DNA of 7,439 bases from contig RGEC01000109.1 in the NCBI GenBank assembly GCA_009918425.1, positions 1 to 7,439 on the forward strand, written 5' to 3'. The stretch's first letter is position 1. The number at the start of each line of letters is the position of its first letter. The DNA comes from Bacteroidota bacterium (GTDB taxonomy: Bacteria > Bacteroidota > Bacteroidia > NS11-12g > UBA955). The notes below the pieces were generated by a model. The model did no database searches and was not told the origin of the DNA. It saw nothing but the letters and a program-made list of their open reading frames with translations. The position numbers and the translations under genes were made by a program. Positions 1 through 6,323 of the stretch are shown here, piece by piece.

Positions 1-255
1 TTCATTATCTTTCTCCCAAATATTAATAGAAACGGCCAATAATATTTCTCTTTCATTAAGCAAAAAAGTGGGTAACTGATCGAGAGAAATGTATTGGGAT
101 ATTATAAATTTCCGCAATGTATATAAAAGTTCTTCTTTTTCACCATCAGACAATCTGTTAAATTGTTCCTCTGCAATCTGAATCAAAAAATCTTCATTCC
201 TTTCCACCAGATAACCTTTTTCCAAAAGATATTTTATAGCATTTTTTTTACTCAT
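1..255 (-). CDS. Hypothetical protein, N-terminal 85 residues (3' end beyond window)
   Basis: An open frame of 85 codons runs without a stop from an ATG at 255-253 off the left edge. An in-frame TAA at 261-259, two codons upstream, makes this ATG the most likely start. The visible protein begins MSKKNAIKYLLEKGYLVERN and is rich in Glu, Lys, Leu and Ile. It looks soluble and mostly helical, with no signal peptide, membrane segment or motif I recognise. GC content is about 29% by hand count, clearly below the genes to its right (about 45-55% in sampled lines). A run of eight A covers codons 3-5. No Shine-Dalgarno sequence precedes it, but a Bacteroidota-type -7 box lies 14 bp upstream of the ATG. 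I cannot name a family. The low GC could mean recent acquisition or simply a poorly conserved accessory gene. Confidence 0.6.
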   Translation of the reverse strand, partial: MSKKNAIKYLLEKGYLVERNEDFLIQIAEEQFNRLSDGEKEELLYTLRKFIISQYISLDQLPTFLLNEREILLAVSINIWEKDNE

Positions 256-269
256 AAATTATAATTGAA

Positions 270-277
270 CAAAATTA
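270..277 (-). promoter_or_regulatory. Possible Bacteroidota -7 promoter box (TAATTTTG)
   Basis: Read on the minus strand the sequence is TAATTTTG, an exact match to the TAnnTTTG -7 consensus of Bacteroidota primary-sigma promoters. It lies 14 bp upstream of the ATG of the left-edge gene, in a non-coding AT-rich stretch. No TTG-type -33 element is visible about 19-21 bp further upstream. Such matches occur by chance in AT-rich DNA, so the call rests on position as much as on sequence. Confidence 0.35.
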
Positions 278-344
278 TTGCTTTATAAGTATTCATAGTA
301 AATTTAATATTCTAGAATCTTCTTTTATGTTAAGCGTATTTAAT

Positions 345-375
345 AAAAAAAGGAAATGATCCTGAAAAGCATTTC
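345..375 (-). terminator. Possible weak intrinsic terminator after the DUF1684 lipoprotein gene
   Basis: On the minus strand, 12 bp past the lipoprotein stop codon, GAAATG (375-370) can pair with CATTTC (358-353) across an 11-nt loop. A C and then seven T (351-345) follow directly. The position and T-tract fit a rho-independent terminator. The stem is only 6 bp and AT-rich, so it would be weak. Confidence 0.4.
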
Positions 376-387
376 GTTTAAAAACCC

Positions 388-1002
388 TCACATATTGCCG
401 TATTTACGTTCGCCGGCGCGGATAGGTGCAGGTATGTAGTGTGTTGCAGGAACCACAGGACATGCATAGTTGTGGTTATAATGACAATAGGGATTGAATG
501 CGCGGTTAAAATCAAGCACGATTTCATCTCCTCCGGCATGGCGAAACTCAATGTAACGTCCTCCCGGATAGGTTTCTGATTGATTGGTTGAATCGCGAAA
601 CATAATGAAAAACATGGTCTTTGCGGAATCCTCAAAATAAGCGGGAATTTGACATTCGCGGTTTTGTAGGCGGAATTTAAACGTGCCTGCAGCCGTGTAT
701 GCCCTTTTCTGTCCTTTGGAATCGGGCAATGAAACAACCTCACCGGAATGGTTTTTATCCCAAAGGCATTTAACCTTCCATCCAGGGGATATGGGATAAT
801 ACCGCAAACCTGTAAACTCTTCCTTTACATCGCGGAAGGGGCTATTGGGCGACATAGCAAAGGCATCATCTTTCTGCTGTCTTTCGTGGGTAACTGCAGA
901 TATATAAATGCTGTCTGACTGCGACTCCGGCTGTTCGCCGATATTACCCCGGCACCCTGCCAGCATCACAGCCAATATGTAAACCCAAATGCTTTTTCCC
1001 AT
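388..1002 (-). CDS. DUF1684-family lipoprotein
   Basis: This is a 204-residue lipoprotein. The N-terminus has a Lys, a hydrophobic stretch (WVYILAVML) and the lipobox LAGC, with the lipidated Cys at residue 17. A polar linker follows, then a domain matching DUF1684. That assignment rests on GRYIEF (148-153), VLDFNRAFNPYCHYN (about 162-176), the ACPVVP segment and the IRAGER tail near the C-terminus. The molecular function of DUF1684 is not established, so only envelope anchoring is inferred. I chose the ATG at 1002, although the frame extends to an ATG at 1065. The short form puts the signal peptide at the N-terminus and leaves 33 bp to the divergent exporter gene, whereas the longer form would overlap that gene by 30 bp. 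It ends 132 bp before the left-edge gene, with a possible terminator between them. Confidence 0.85.
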   Translation of the reverse strand: MGKSIWVYILAVMLAGCRGNIGEQPESQSDSIYISAVTHERQQKDDAFAMSPNSPFRDVKEEFTGLRYYPISPGWKVKCLWDKNHSGEVVSLPDSKGQKRAYTAAGTFKFRLQNRECQIPAYFEDSAKTMFFIMFRDSTNQSETYPGGRYIEFRHAGGDEIVLDFNRAFNPYCHYNHNYACPVVPATHYIPAPIRAGERKYGNM

Positions 1003-1010
1003 GTTCCGTA

Positions 1011-1032
1011 CAAATTTGCGTAATTTCGCAAA
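1011..1032. promoter_or_regulatory. Divergent start region with perfect inverted repeat (candidate operator/promoters)
   Basis: The 33 bp between the lipoprotein ATG (1002) and the exporter GTG (1036) must carry 5' signals for both genes. It contains TTTGCG (1015-1020), spacer TAATTT, and CGCAAA (1027-1032), a perfect 6-bp inverted repeat. Its left arm overlaps a second palindrome, CAAATTTG (1011-1018). On the plus strand TAATTTCG (1021-1028) matches TAnnTTTG at 7 of 8 positions. On the minus strand CAAATTTG also matches at 7 of 8. No clear -33 box is visible for either. The repeat could be an operator for a dimeric regulator or just overlapping promoter elements. Confidence 0.35.
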
Positions 1033-1035
1033 CAG

Positions 1036-2859
1036 GTGAAAGCCATTCTTCAGTTTTTTCGTCATGCTCGGCCCTATAAAGGACTGATTTTTCTGAATTT
1101 CGGTTTCAACCTCCTTTACATTTTACTTCACCTGAGCACCCTACTTATGATTATGCCGGTGCTCAAATTTCTTTTTAAACCCACCGATACCGCGCCCGGA
1201 TTGGATACCAAAGGCCTGGATGTTGGCAACTGGTTTGCAGCACAGTACAACCATTTTATTCATTGGTTTAGCGCAATGGCGAAAGGCGATCCACTGCGTG
1301 CACTGGCCTTTTTGTGCGCGGCACTGGTATTAATTACCATCATTAAAAACCTGAGCCGTTTTGCAGCTATGAGTGTGATGGCAAAACTGCGCAACCTGGC
1401 GGTTCGCGATATGCGGATGAATATCTACAACCGCTGCCTGGAGCTACCCGTAGCCTATTTCAATGAGGAGCGCAAAGGCGATTTGCTTTCGCGCATGAGC
1501 AACGATATGAAAGAGATTGAATTTGCACTGATGGTATCGCTGGAAGCCCTGTATATGCAACCGCTTACCATTCTGCTTTTTCTGAGTGCCCTGATATTCC
1601 TTTCACCCCAGCTGACCCTGTATATAGTTATATTTTTACCACTCACTGCCATTTTCATCGGTCTGCTCAGCCGCAGCCTGCGCAGAAAAAGCACGCGCAA
1701 TCAGGAACTGGCGGGTCGCATCATGTCTTCATTCGAAGAAAGCATCAGCGGCATGCGAATCATAAAAGCATTTAATGCTGCAGGATTTTTCAAACAGAAA
1801 TACAGCGACGAGGACTGGTCTTATACCCGCAATAACATTGGTGTACAGCGCCGTTATGATTTATCTTCTCCCCTCAGCGAAACCATCGGCATTGCTGTGT
1901 CGGCAGCATTACTGTGGCTGGGCGGCAATATGGTTTTTGGCGGCACCCTCAACCCCGAGTTTTTTCTCACCTATTTTGCCATTTTCAGTCAGCTGATTAA
2001 TCCATTTAAAGCACTAAGCTCTTCATATTCTGCAGCTGTGCGTGGTCAAGCGAGCCTGCACCGCATAGAAGAATTGGTGAATGCGCCGGTAAAGGTTCAG
2101 GATCCTCAGTATCCTAAGGTTCCTTCATTTGAACACAGCATTGAGTTCAGGAGTGTTTCTTTCGGTTATGATTCCGGGAAGGCCGTTCTGCATAACATTA
2201 ACATTACCATCAAAAAAGGCCAGACCATTGCCCTGGTGGGTCCCAGTGGTGCTGGCAAAACCACCTTTACCGACTTGATAGCTCGCTTCTACGATGTGGA
2301 TTCGGGAAGTATTTTATTGGACGGACACGATCTGCGGGAATTTCGGCAGGATGATCTGAGACAATTGATGGGCATGGTGAGCCAGGAAAGTATTTTATTT
2401 AATGAATCGGTGCGCAATAACATAGCATTGGGCAAGCCTGAAGCCGATGAAAAAGCGGTTTCTGATGCAGCCACTGCCGCGTATGCGAGTGAATTCATCG
2501 AGCAGCTGCCTGAAGGATACAACACCAATATCGGAGAGCGTGGCAGTAAGCTAAGCGGCGGTCAGCGGCAGAGGCTGGGAATTGCCAGGGCTCTGCTAAA
2601 AGACCCTCAGATTTTGATTCTGGATGAAGCCACCAGTGCGCTTGACAGCCAAAGCGAAAAAGCTGTTCAGGCCGCATTGGAAAAGCTCATGCAAAACCGC
2701 ACCAGCATTATTATCGCACACCGATTAAGTACAGTTACACACGCCGATTTAATTGTGGTAATGGATCAGGGTTGCATTACCGAGGTGGGCACCCATGAAG
2801 AACTATTGGCTAAGCAGGGATTGTATTTTAAGCTAATCCAGCTGCAGCAGCTGGCATAA
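1036..2859 (+). CDS. ABC exporter half-transporter (MsbA-like permease fused to ATPase)
   Basis: This 607-residue protein is an inner-membrane exporter that would work as a homodimer or heterodimer. The N-terminal half has about six membrane segments (near 16-46, 88-110, 165-185, 190-212, 283-302, 307-325) and a coupling region, YFNEERKGDLLSRMSND (141-157). The C-terminal ATPase domain is intact: A-loop Tyr378, Walker A GPSGAGKT (402-409), Q-loop Gln450, signature LSGGQ (506-510), Walker B ILILDE (526-531), D-loop SALD (534-537) and switch His562. Length and layout fit the MsbA/multidrug subfamily. In that family lipid A-core, other lipids or drugs are exported, and the substrate cannot be told from sequence. 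The start is GTG: an in-frame TAA at 1021-1023 rules out extension, and the N-terminus (MKAILQFFRHARPYKG) is typical of the family. It is divergent from the lipoprotein gene and convergent with the DUF5916 gene. Confidence 0.93.
   Translation: MKAILQFFRHARPYKGLIFLNFGFNLLYILLHLSTLLMIMPVLKFLFKPTDTAPGLDTKGLDVGNWFAAQYNHFIHWFSAMAKGDPLRALAFLCAALVLITIIKNLSRFAAMSVMAKLRNLAVRDMRMNIYNRCLELPVAYFNEERKGDLLSRMSNDMKEIEFALMVSLEALYMQPLTILLFLSALIFLSPQLTLYIVIFLPLTAIFIGLLSRSLRRKSTRNQELAGRIMSSFEESISGMRIIKAFNAAGFFKQKYSDEDWSYTRNNIGVQRRYDLSSPLSETIGIAVSAALLWLGGNMVFGGTLNPEFFLTYFAIFSQLINPFKALSSSYSAAVRGQASLHRIEELVNAPVKVQDPQYPKVPSFEHSIEFRSVSFGYDSGKAVLHNINITIKKGQTIALVGPSGAGKTTFTDLIARFYDVDSGSILLDGHDLREFRQDDLRQLMGMVSQESILFNESVRNNIALGKPEADEKAVSDAATAAYASEFIEQLPEGYNTNIGERGSKLSGGQRQRLGIARALLKDPQILILDEATSALDSQSEKAVQAALEKLMQNRTSIIIAHRLSTVTHADLIVVMDQGCITEVGTHEELLAKQGLYFKLIQLQQLA
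2838..2854 (+). terminator. Hairpin over the last codons of the exporter gene
   Basis: CCAGCTG (2838-2844) and CAGCTGG (2848-2854) form a perfect 7-bp GC-rich stem with a 3-nt loop, three bases before the exporter stop codon. No T-tract follows on the plus strand, so it is not a standard intrinsic terminator. The repeated Gln-Leu codons of the C-terminus (QLQQLA) could create it by chance. It may stall or protect the 3' end of the message where two genes converge with only 5 bp between stops. Confidence 0.25.
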
Positions 2860-2864
2860 ATCCA

Positions 2865-5039
2865 TTACGTATTGAACCAATACACCCACTTAAAGGCAAG
2901 GCTGCGGTTTTTGGTGAGAAACTGAGGATCGTAATTTTCAGAATATACCACAAAAAAGTCGCTCATAGGCCTGTAGCGCCACTGATAGCGCACATTTATA
3001 TTTACATTCTGGGCCTGGGTATTGTATTGTAAAAATGCTGTGAAATACATGATGGTATTGAGGCTGTATTCCGTTTTGGCTCCTACTAGATTTAAGGTTG
3101 ATTTGCCCAGCCTCGGAATATCGATATCTATTCGGCGGTAATTGAGGGTAAATAAAAAACGGGGCTGAAAACGGTACTGCGTAGCCACGGTAAGGGAAAG
3201 TTTTTCTCCGCCAAAATAAGTACCATACTGGCATTCAAGGGAACCATTCAAGGGTTTGCGATTGTTGCTTGCAGCTGAAGCTGACATACTTTGAAAATGG
3301 TATTCTCCTGTGGAAAGAAAATTGGTGTCTCTGGGGTTAACCGGATTAAACGGTTGAAACAACCAGAAAAACTCACGGTTTGCAGCAAGCCTGAAACTGG
3401 CACTGTTTTGCAAGAGCATTTTTCCCGAAAAGGTAGTTATGGCCTCTGTTATTCGGTAATTGCTGTCGGTGTAGGTGCTGTTATAAAGATTAACAGAAAA
3501 ATTATTGATAACACTGCTTTTAGGATAAAATATCCTGCTAATCATGGGTTCAAGGCGGCCATAACTCATGAAAAAGGTTTTACGCAGTACGGGGTCATAG
3601 TTTTCAATGCGAGGCACAAATCCCGTTGGGGCGCGAAACTTGCCGGAAACATACTCATGGTTCCACATAGCCTCCCACTTCAGTGTTCGGTAAACCAAGA
3701 ATGAAGCATGTGCATAGCCCTTGTCTGCTTTCAATCCATCGTACAATGCTTTTTGCACAAAGGCTTTTCCCACCCAGCGGTTGGTTGGTGTAAGCAGATT
3801 GAATTCCATACCTGCCACCGATTTGCGTTTGGCATTCGTAGCCCCCATAGTTTGTTCGCTCACCAAAATACCGCCCAGATAACTGGCAGCAAGCACCTTG
3901 CGCTGAAATGCAGCTACTGCATAGTTTTTAGCCGGGTTTAGCGAGTCCATACGGCGGGTTTGCACATCCATAACACCCACGCGCAAATCCTTACCGATTT
4001 TGCCGGTTATTCTGGCCCCTGCATCTATGGGAATATTGCCTGCCTGAGAAAGTCCAATTCGTCGGCTAAAAAAGGGCCGTATCTGACGAAAACCAAACTG
4101 GGCGAACAGATCACTGTTTTCAATAAAAAACTGCCGTCTTTCAGGGAAAAACAGAGAAAACCGGGTAAGGTTTATTTGCTGTTCATCCACATCTACCTGG
4201 GCAAAGTCAGGGTTTATGGTCACATCCAGATTGAGGGATGAACTAAGACCTACTTTTGCATCCAAGCCCACCCGGGGGGTATTGTCTTTTAAAAATTCAC
4301 CCTTTTCGCCGGTTGCCAGACTACTCACATAGGGTATGAGAGCCAGGTTGGGGCCTTTGCGGGCAGGTGAAGCCGGCCATTGCAAAGTTCCGGTAAAGGT
4401 AAGTGCACTGATATTAAACATCCGGGGTACTTTAATCCAAGTACTTACTTCATTATTTCGAAAATCAGCCCGCGCCACATTAAAGCGCCAGTTTTTAAGT
4501 CCATCGGGGAAACGCAGGGATTTGAAAGGAATCTCAAACTCGGCGAACCAGGTATCTCGGGTTATGCGGGTGGCACTATACCATATCTGATCCCAGGCGG
4601 TTGAAACGCCAAATCCACCGCCATTTTCCACTGCACCTTCGCGTTGTGCGTTCTGGGGTGTCACACCAAAAGAAAATCCATTTTGCCCATCAGCAAAGGG
4701 ACTGAGGGTGAGCACTACAGCATCGCTTTGGGTAATGCTGAAATCACGCTTCAGACTTTGCACAACAAAAGGTTTATCGGGGTTTCGGTTAATACAGATG
4801 AATGCGGCATACAGCCGGTTATCATCGTAGGTGAGCATGAATTGGGTTTGTGTGAGGGCACCGGAAGTATCGTAGGGGAAATGCTGTATGAAACCGCCTT
4901 GCAGTGGTGATTTCTGCCACACTTCTTCAGACAAATCACCGTCAATCAGAATATTTTGGTTGGTTTTCTGAATCGGATAAACCTGAGCGAACGCAGCGTC
5001 TATGGTTAAAAAAAGATGAATTAAAAGGAGTTTCCGCAA
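2865..5039 (-). CDS. Secreted CBM9-like/DUF5916 outer-membrane-type protein
   Basis: This 724-residue protein has a clear signal peptide, MRKLLLIHLFLTIDAAFA, probably cleaved before Gln19. Residues about 25-220 form a CBM9-like beta-sandwich domain: ILIDGDLSEEVWQKS at 30-44, then a region around FEIPFKSLRF. The rest matches DUF5916, with the hallmark FFPERRQFFIENSDLF (297-312) followed by RPFFSRRIGL. Many alternating aromatic/polar strands and an end in ...WVYWFNT suggest an outer-membrane beta-barrel. CBM9 domains elsewhere bind sugars; the role of this combination in Bacteroidota is not established, and glycan handling is only a guess. The start is TTG at 5039-5037. The same frame holds a TAA at 5048-5046, which is the stop of the upstream gene, and the next ATG is near residue 68, inside the domain. 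No Shine-Dalgarno is visible, so coupling to the preceding gene is likely. Length is within the usual range and I see no truncation. Confidence 0.88.
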   Translation of the reverse strand: MRKLLLIHLFLTIDAAFAQVYPIQKTNQNILIDGDLSEEVWQKSPLQGGFIQHFPYDTSGALTQTQFMLTYDDNRLYAAFICINRNPDKPFVVQSLKRDFSITQSDAVVLTLSPFADGQNGFSFGVTPQNAQREGAVENGGGFGVSTAWDQIWYSATRITRDTWFAEFEIPFKSLRFPDGLKNWRFNVARADFRNNEVSTWIKVPRMFNISALTFTGTLQWPASPARKGPNLALIPYVSSLATGEKGEFLKDNTPRVGLDAKVGLSSSLNLDVTINPDFAQVDVDEQQINLTRFSLFFPERRQFFIENSDLFAQFGFRQIRPFFSRRIGLSQAGNIPIDAGARITGKIGKDLRVGVMDVQTRRMDSLNPAKNYAVAAFQRKVLAASYLGGILVSEQTMGATNAKRKSVAGMEFNLLTPTNRWVGKAFVQKALYDGLKADKGYAHASFLVYRTLKWEAMWNHEYVSGKFRAPTGFVPRIENYDPVLRKTFFMSYGRLEPMISRIFYPKSSVINNFSVNLYNSTYTDSNYRITEAITTFSGKMLLQNSASFRLAANREFFWLFQPFNPVNPRDTNFLSTGEYHFQSMSASAASNNRKPLNGSLECQYGTYFGGEKLSLTVATQYRFQPRFLFTLNYRRIDIDIPRLGKSTLNLVGAKTEYSLNTIMYFTAFLQYNTQAQNVNINVRYQWRYRPMSDFFVVYSENYDPQFLTKNRSLAFKWVYWFNT
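2869..2883 (-). terminator. Hairpin over the last codons of the DUF5916 gene
   Basis: GTATTG (2869-2874) and CAATAC (2878-2883) form a perfect 6-bp stem with a 3-nt loop, just before the stop codon of the minus-strand gene. It mirrors the hairpin at the end of the convergent exporter gene. No T-tract follows on either strand, so termination activity is uncertain and chance is possible. Confidence 0.2.
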
Positions 5040-5045
5040 GGATTG

Positions 5046-6323
5046 TTAATCTTTATTGGCAATATTCCGCTTTTGGGCAGTATTCATCCAGTTGATCTGC
5101 TCGTAATATTTTTTCTTCCCGTAAGGCACATAAAAACGAATAACACTGCCGGCCCTGAGCACATTGTTTCTAATACCATTCCACGATTTCATTTCAGTTA
5201 TGGTACAATCAAATACATCCGATAGGGTGTAGAAACCATCACCGGGTTTAATCTTATAAATTACCCAAACTTTTGAAGGCACAGCTGGGGTTGATTTTCC
5301 TGAACCTGAACTGCCCGAATTGGTGTTGTCGGAATTGTTATCGGTAGGTTCAATACCTCTTTCTCCCCTGGGTTTGATATCAATATAGGTAATACTATCT
5401 TTTACTGTTATTATGGTATCGTAAATAATGGGAGGATTGTTTTTTATTTGAATCATGAGACAAAGACTATCCCGCACTTTCTCGTAACCTCTGCGTTTTT
5501 CAGCCGGAATATGAAAAGTTGCAGGCTCCCCAAACCAGGGAATAACATTGGATTTGAATTCAGGATTCAACTGCAGTAATTCAGCAGAAGAAATACCCGT
5601 TTTTTCTTCAAAAAAAGCAATCGGAATTAAACAAAAAACAGAAGCTGTATCCGCATTAAGAACAGGAAAATTCTCCTTGGTAATACCTACGTCACTTAAG
5701 TGATGCATAACGGCCAATGTGGCATAAAAATCAACCACATGGCTTTTTTCAGTGGAACTTAGCTGCTCGTAAATGTCTTCAATTTTCAAACTGTTATCGG
5801 CTTGTCTGATTGCCTGATTAAGTCTGACAGCGCCAATGCGAAATGCCAAAATGGTTTTTGACCAGTCTTTGTAAATGGCCTGTAAATCTTTTATATAATG
5901 ACAGGCTGCGTATGATGATGCCGTTACAGATCTTCTCTCATCGAGTATAGAATTCTGTTTAAGACCATATTTCTTACCCACACTGAAATTAAGCGGCCAG
6001 ATTCCGGTGCAGCCATCACCGTCGGTGTATCGGGTTTCCAGCCCGGTATTTGATGCCGGTAAATACTGAATAAACCATGGCAACCCATAAATCTGGCGAG
6101 CCTTATCGATATACGGCTGAAAAACGGTTTGCCTTCCGGCCATAACAGATGTTTTATTTTTTTGATTTAAAAGCAGGGTATCAATTTTTTTCTGAACAGC
6201 AGAATTATAAAAAAATGGCAAGCCCGATTGTTCAAATGCACGAATCCTGTTTACCCACACATTCGCAGCGGCATCTTCAAAAAACAGGAATAACGATATA
6301 AAACCCAGAAAAAAAGATCTCAT
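5046..6323 (-). CDS. Secreted MltD-like lytic transglycosylase fold, probably inactive, with C-terminal LysM
   Basis: This 425-residue protein has a signal peptide (MRSFFLGFISLFLFFEDAAA, likely cut after Ala20). Residues about 60-205 align without gaps around the active site to MltD-type transglycosylases (YGLPWFIQYLP, GKKYGL, LDERR, AACHYIKDL, KDWSKTILAF). The expected catalytic Glu is Asn92, the GLWQF motif is GIWPL (107-111), and the AYN(A/C)G motif is AFRIG (160-164). Glycan cleavage is therefore probably lost while the fold is kept. A linking domain of the type seen in MltD homologues (ELLQLNPEFKSNVIP, about 248-262) follows, then a Ser/Asn/Gly-rich linker (about 327-347) and one LysM domain (about 354-400) that should bind peptidoglycan. 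I infer a periplasmic wall-binding or scaffolding role. The chosen ATG overlaps the gatA stop by one base (TGATG); a TTG one codon earlier is possible. No Shine-Dalgarno is visible, so translation is probably coupled to gatA. Confidence 0.85.
   Translation of the reverse strand: MRSFFLGFISLFLFFEDAAANVWVNRIRAFEQSGLPFFYNSAVQKKIDTLLLNQKNKTSVMAGRQTVFQPYIDKARQIYGLPWFIQYLPASNTGLETRYTDGDGCTGIWPLNFSVGKKYGLKQNSILDERRSVTASSYAACHYIKDLQAIYKDWSKTILAFRIGAVRLNQAIRQADNSLKIEDIYEQLSSTEKSHVVDFYATLAVMHHLSDVGITKENFPVLNADTASVFCLIPIAFFEEKTGISSAELLQLNPEFKSNVIPWFGEPATFHIPAEKRRGYEKVRDSLCLMIQIKNNPPIIYDTIITVKDSITYIDIKPRGERGIEPTDNNSDNTNSGSSGSGKSTPAVPSKVWVIYKIKPGDGFYTLSDVFDCTITEMKSWNGIRNNVLRAGSVIRFYVPYGKKKYYEQINWMNTAQKRNIANKD

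Noticed and set aside
242..249. Run of eight A (on the minus strand) just after the start of the left-edge gene, as a phase-variation tract
   Set aside because: Eight A in a 29% GC gene encoding Lys-Lys-Asn is unremarkable, and one sequence shows no length variation.
256..387. Small RNA or riboswitch in the 132-bp gap
   Set aside because: Apart from the weak terminator stem and one -7 box, I see only AT-rich sequence with no conserved structured element that I recognise.
378..743. 121-codon minus-strand frame inside the lipoprotein gene
   Set aside because: It lies in another frame of a well-supported DUF1684 gene on the same strand, with composition typical of a shadow and no recognisable domain.
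1003..1065. N-terminal extension of the lipoprotein to an ATG at 1065
   Set aside because: It would place 21 basic/polar residues before the signal peptide and overlap the start of the divergent exporter gene by 30 bp. The ATG at 1002 gives a standard lipoprotein start.
3291..4604. Several plus-strand frames of 74-137 codons opposite the DUF5916 gene
   Set aside because: They are antisense to a complete gene with strong family motifs, carry no domains, and overlap one another. They look like by-products of its codon use.
5037..5048. Programmed stop readthrough joining the LysM and DUF5916 proteins
   Set aside because: The frames are continuous across the TAA, but a signal peptide with a clean cleavage site begins right after it, and the following CAA TCC only partly resembles known readthrough contexts.
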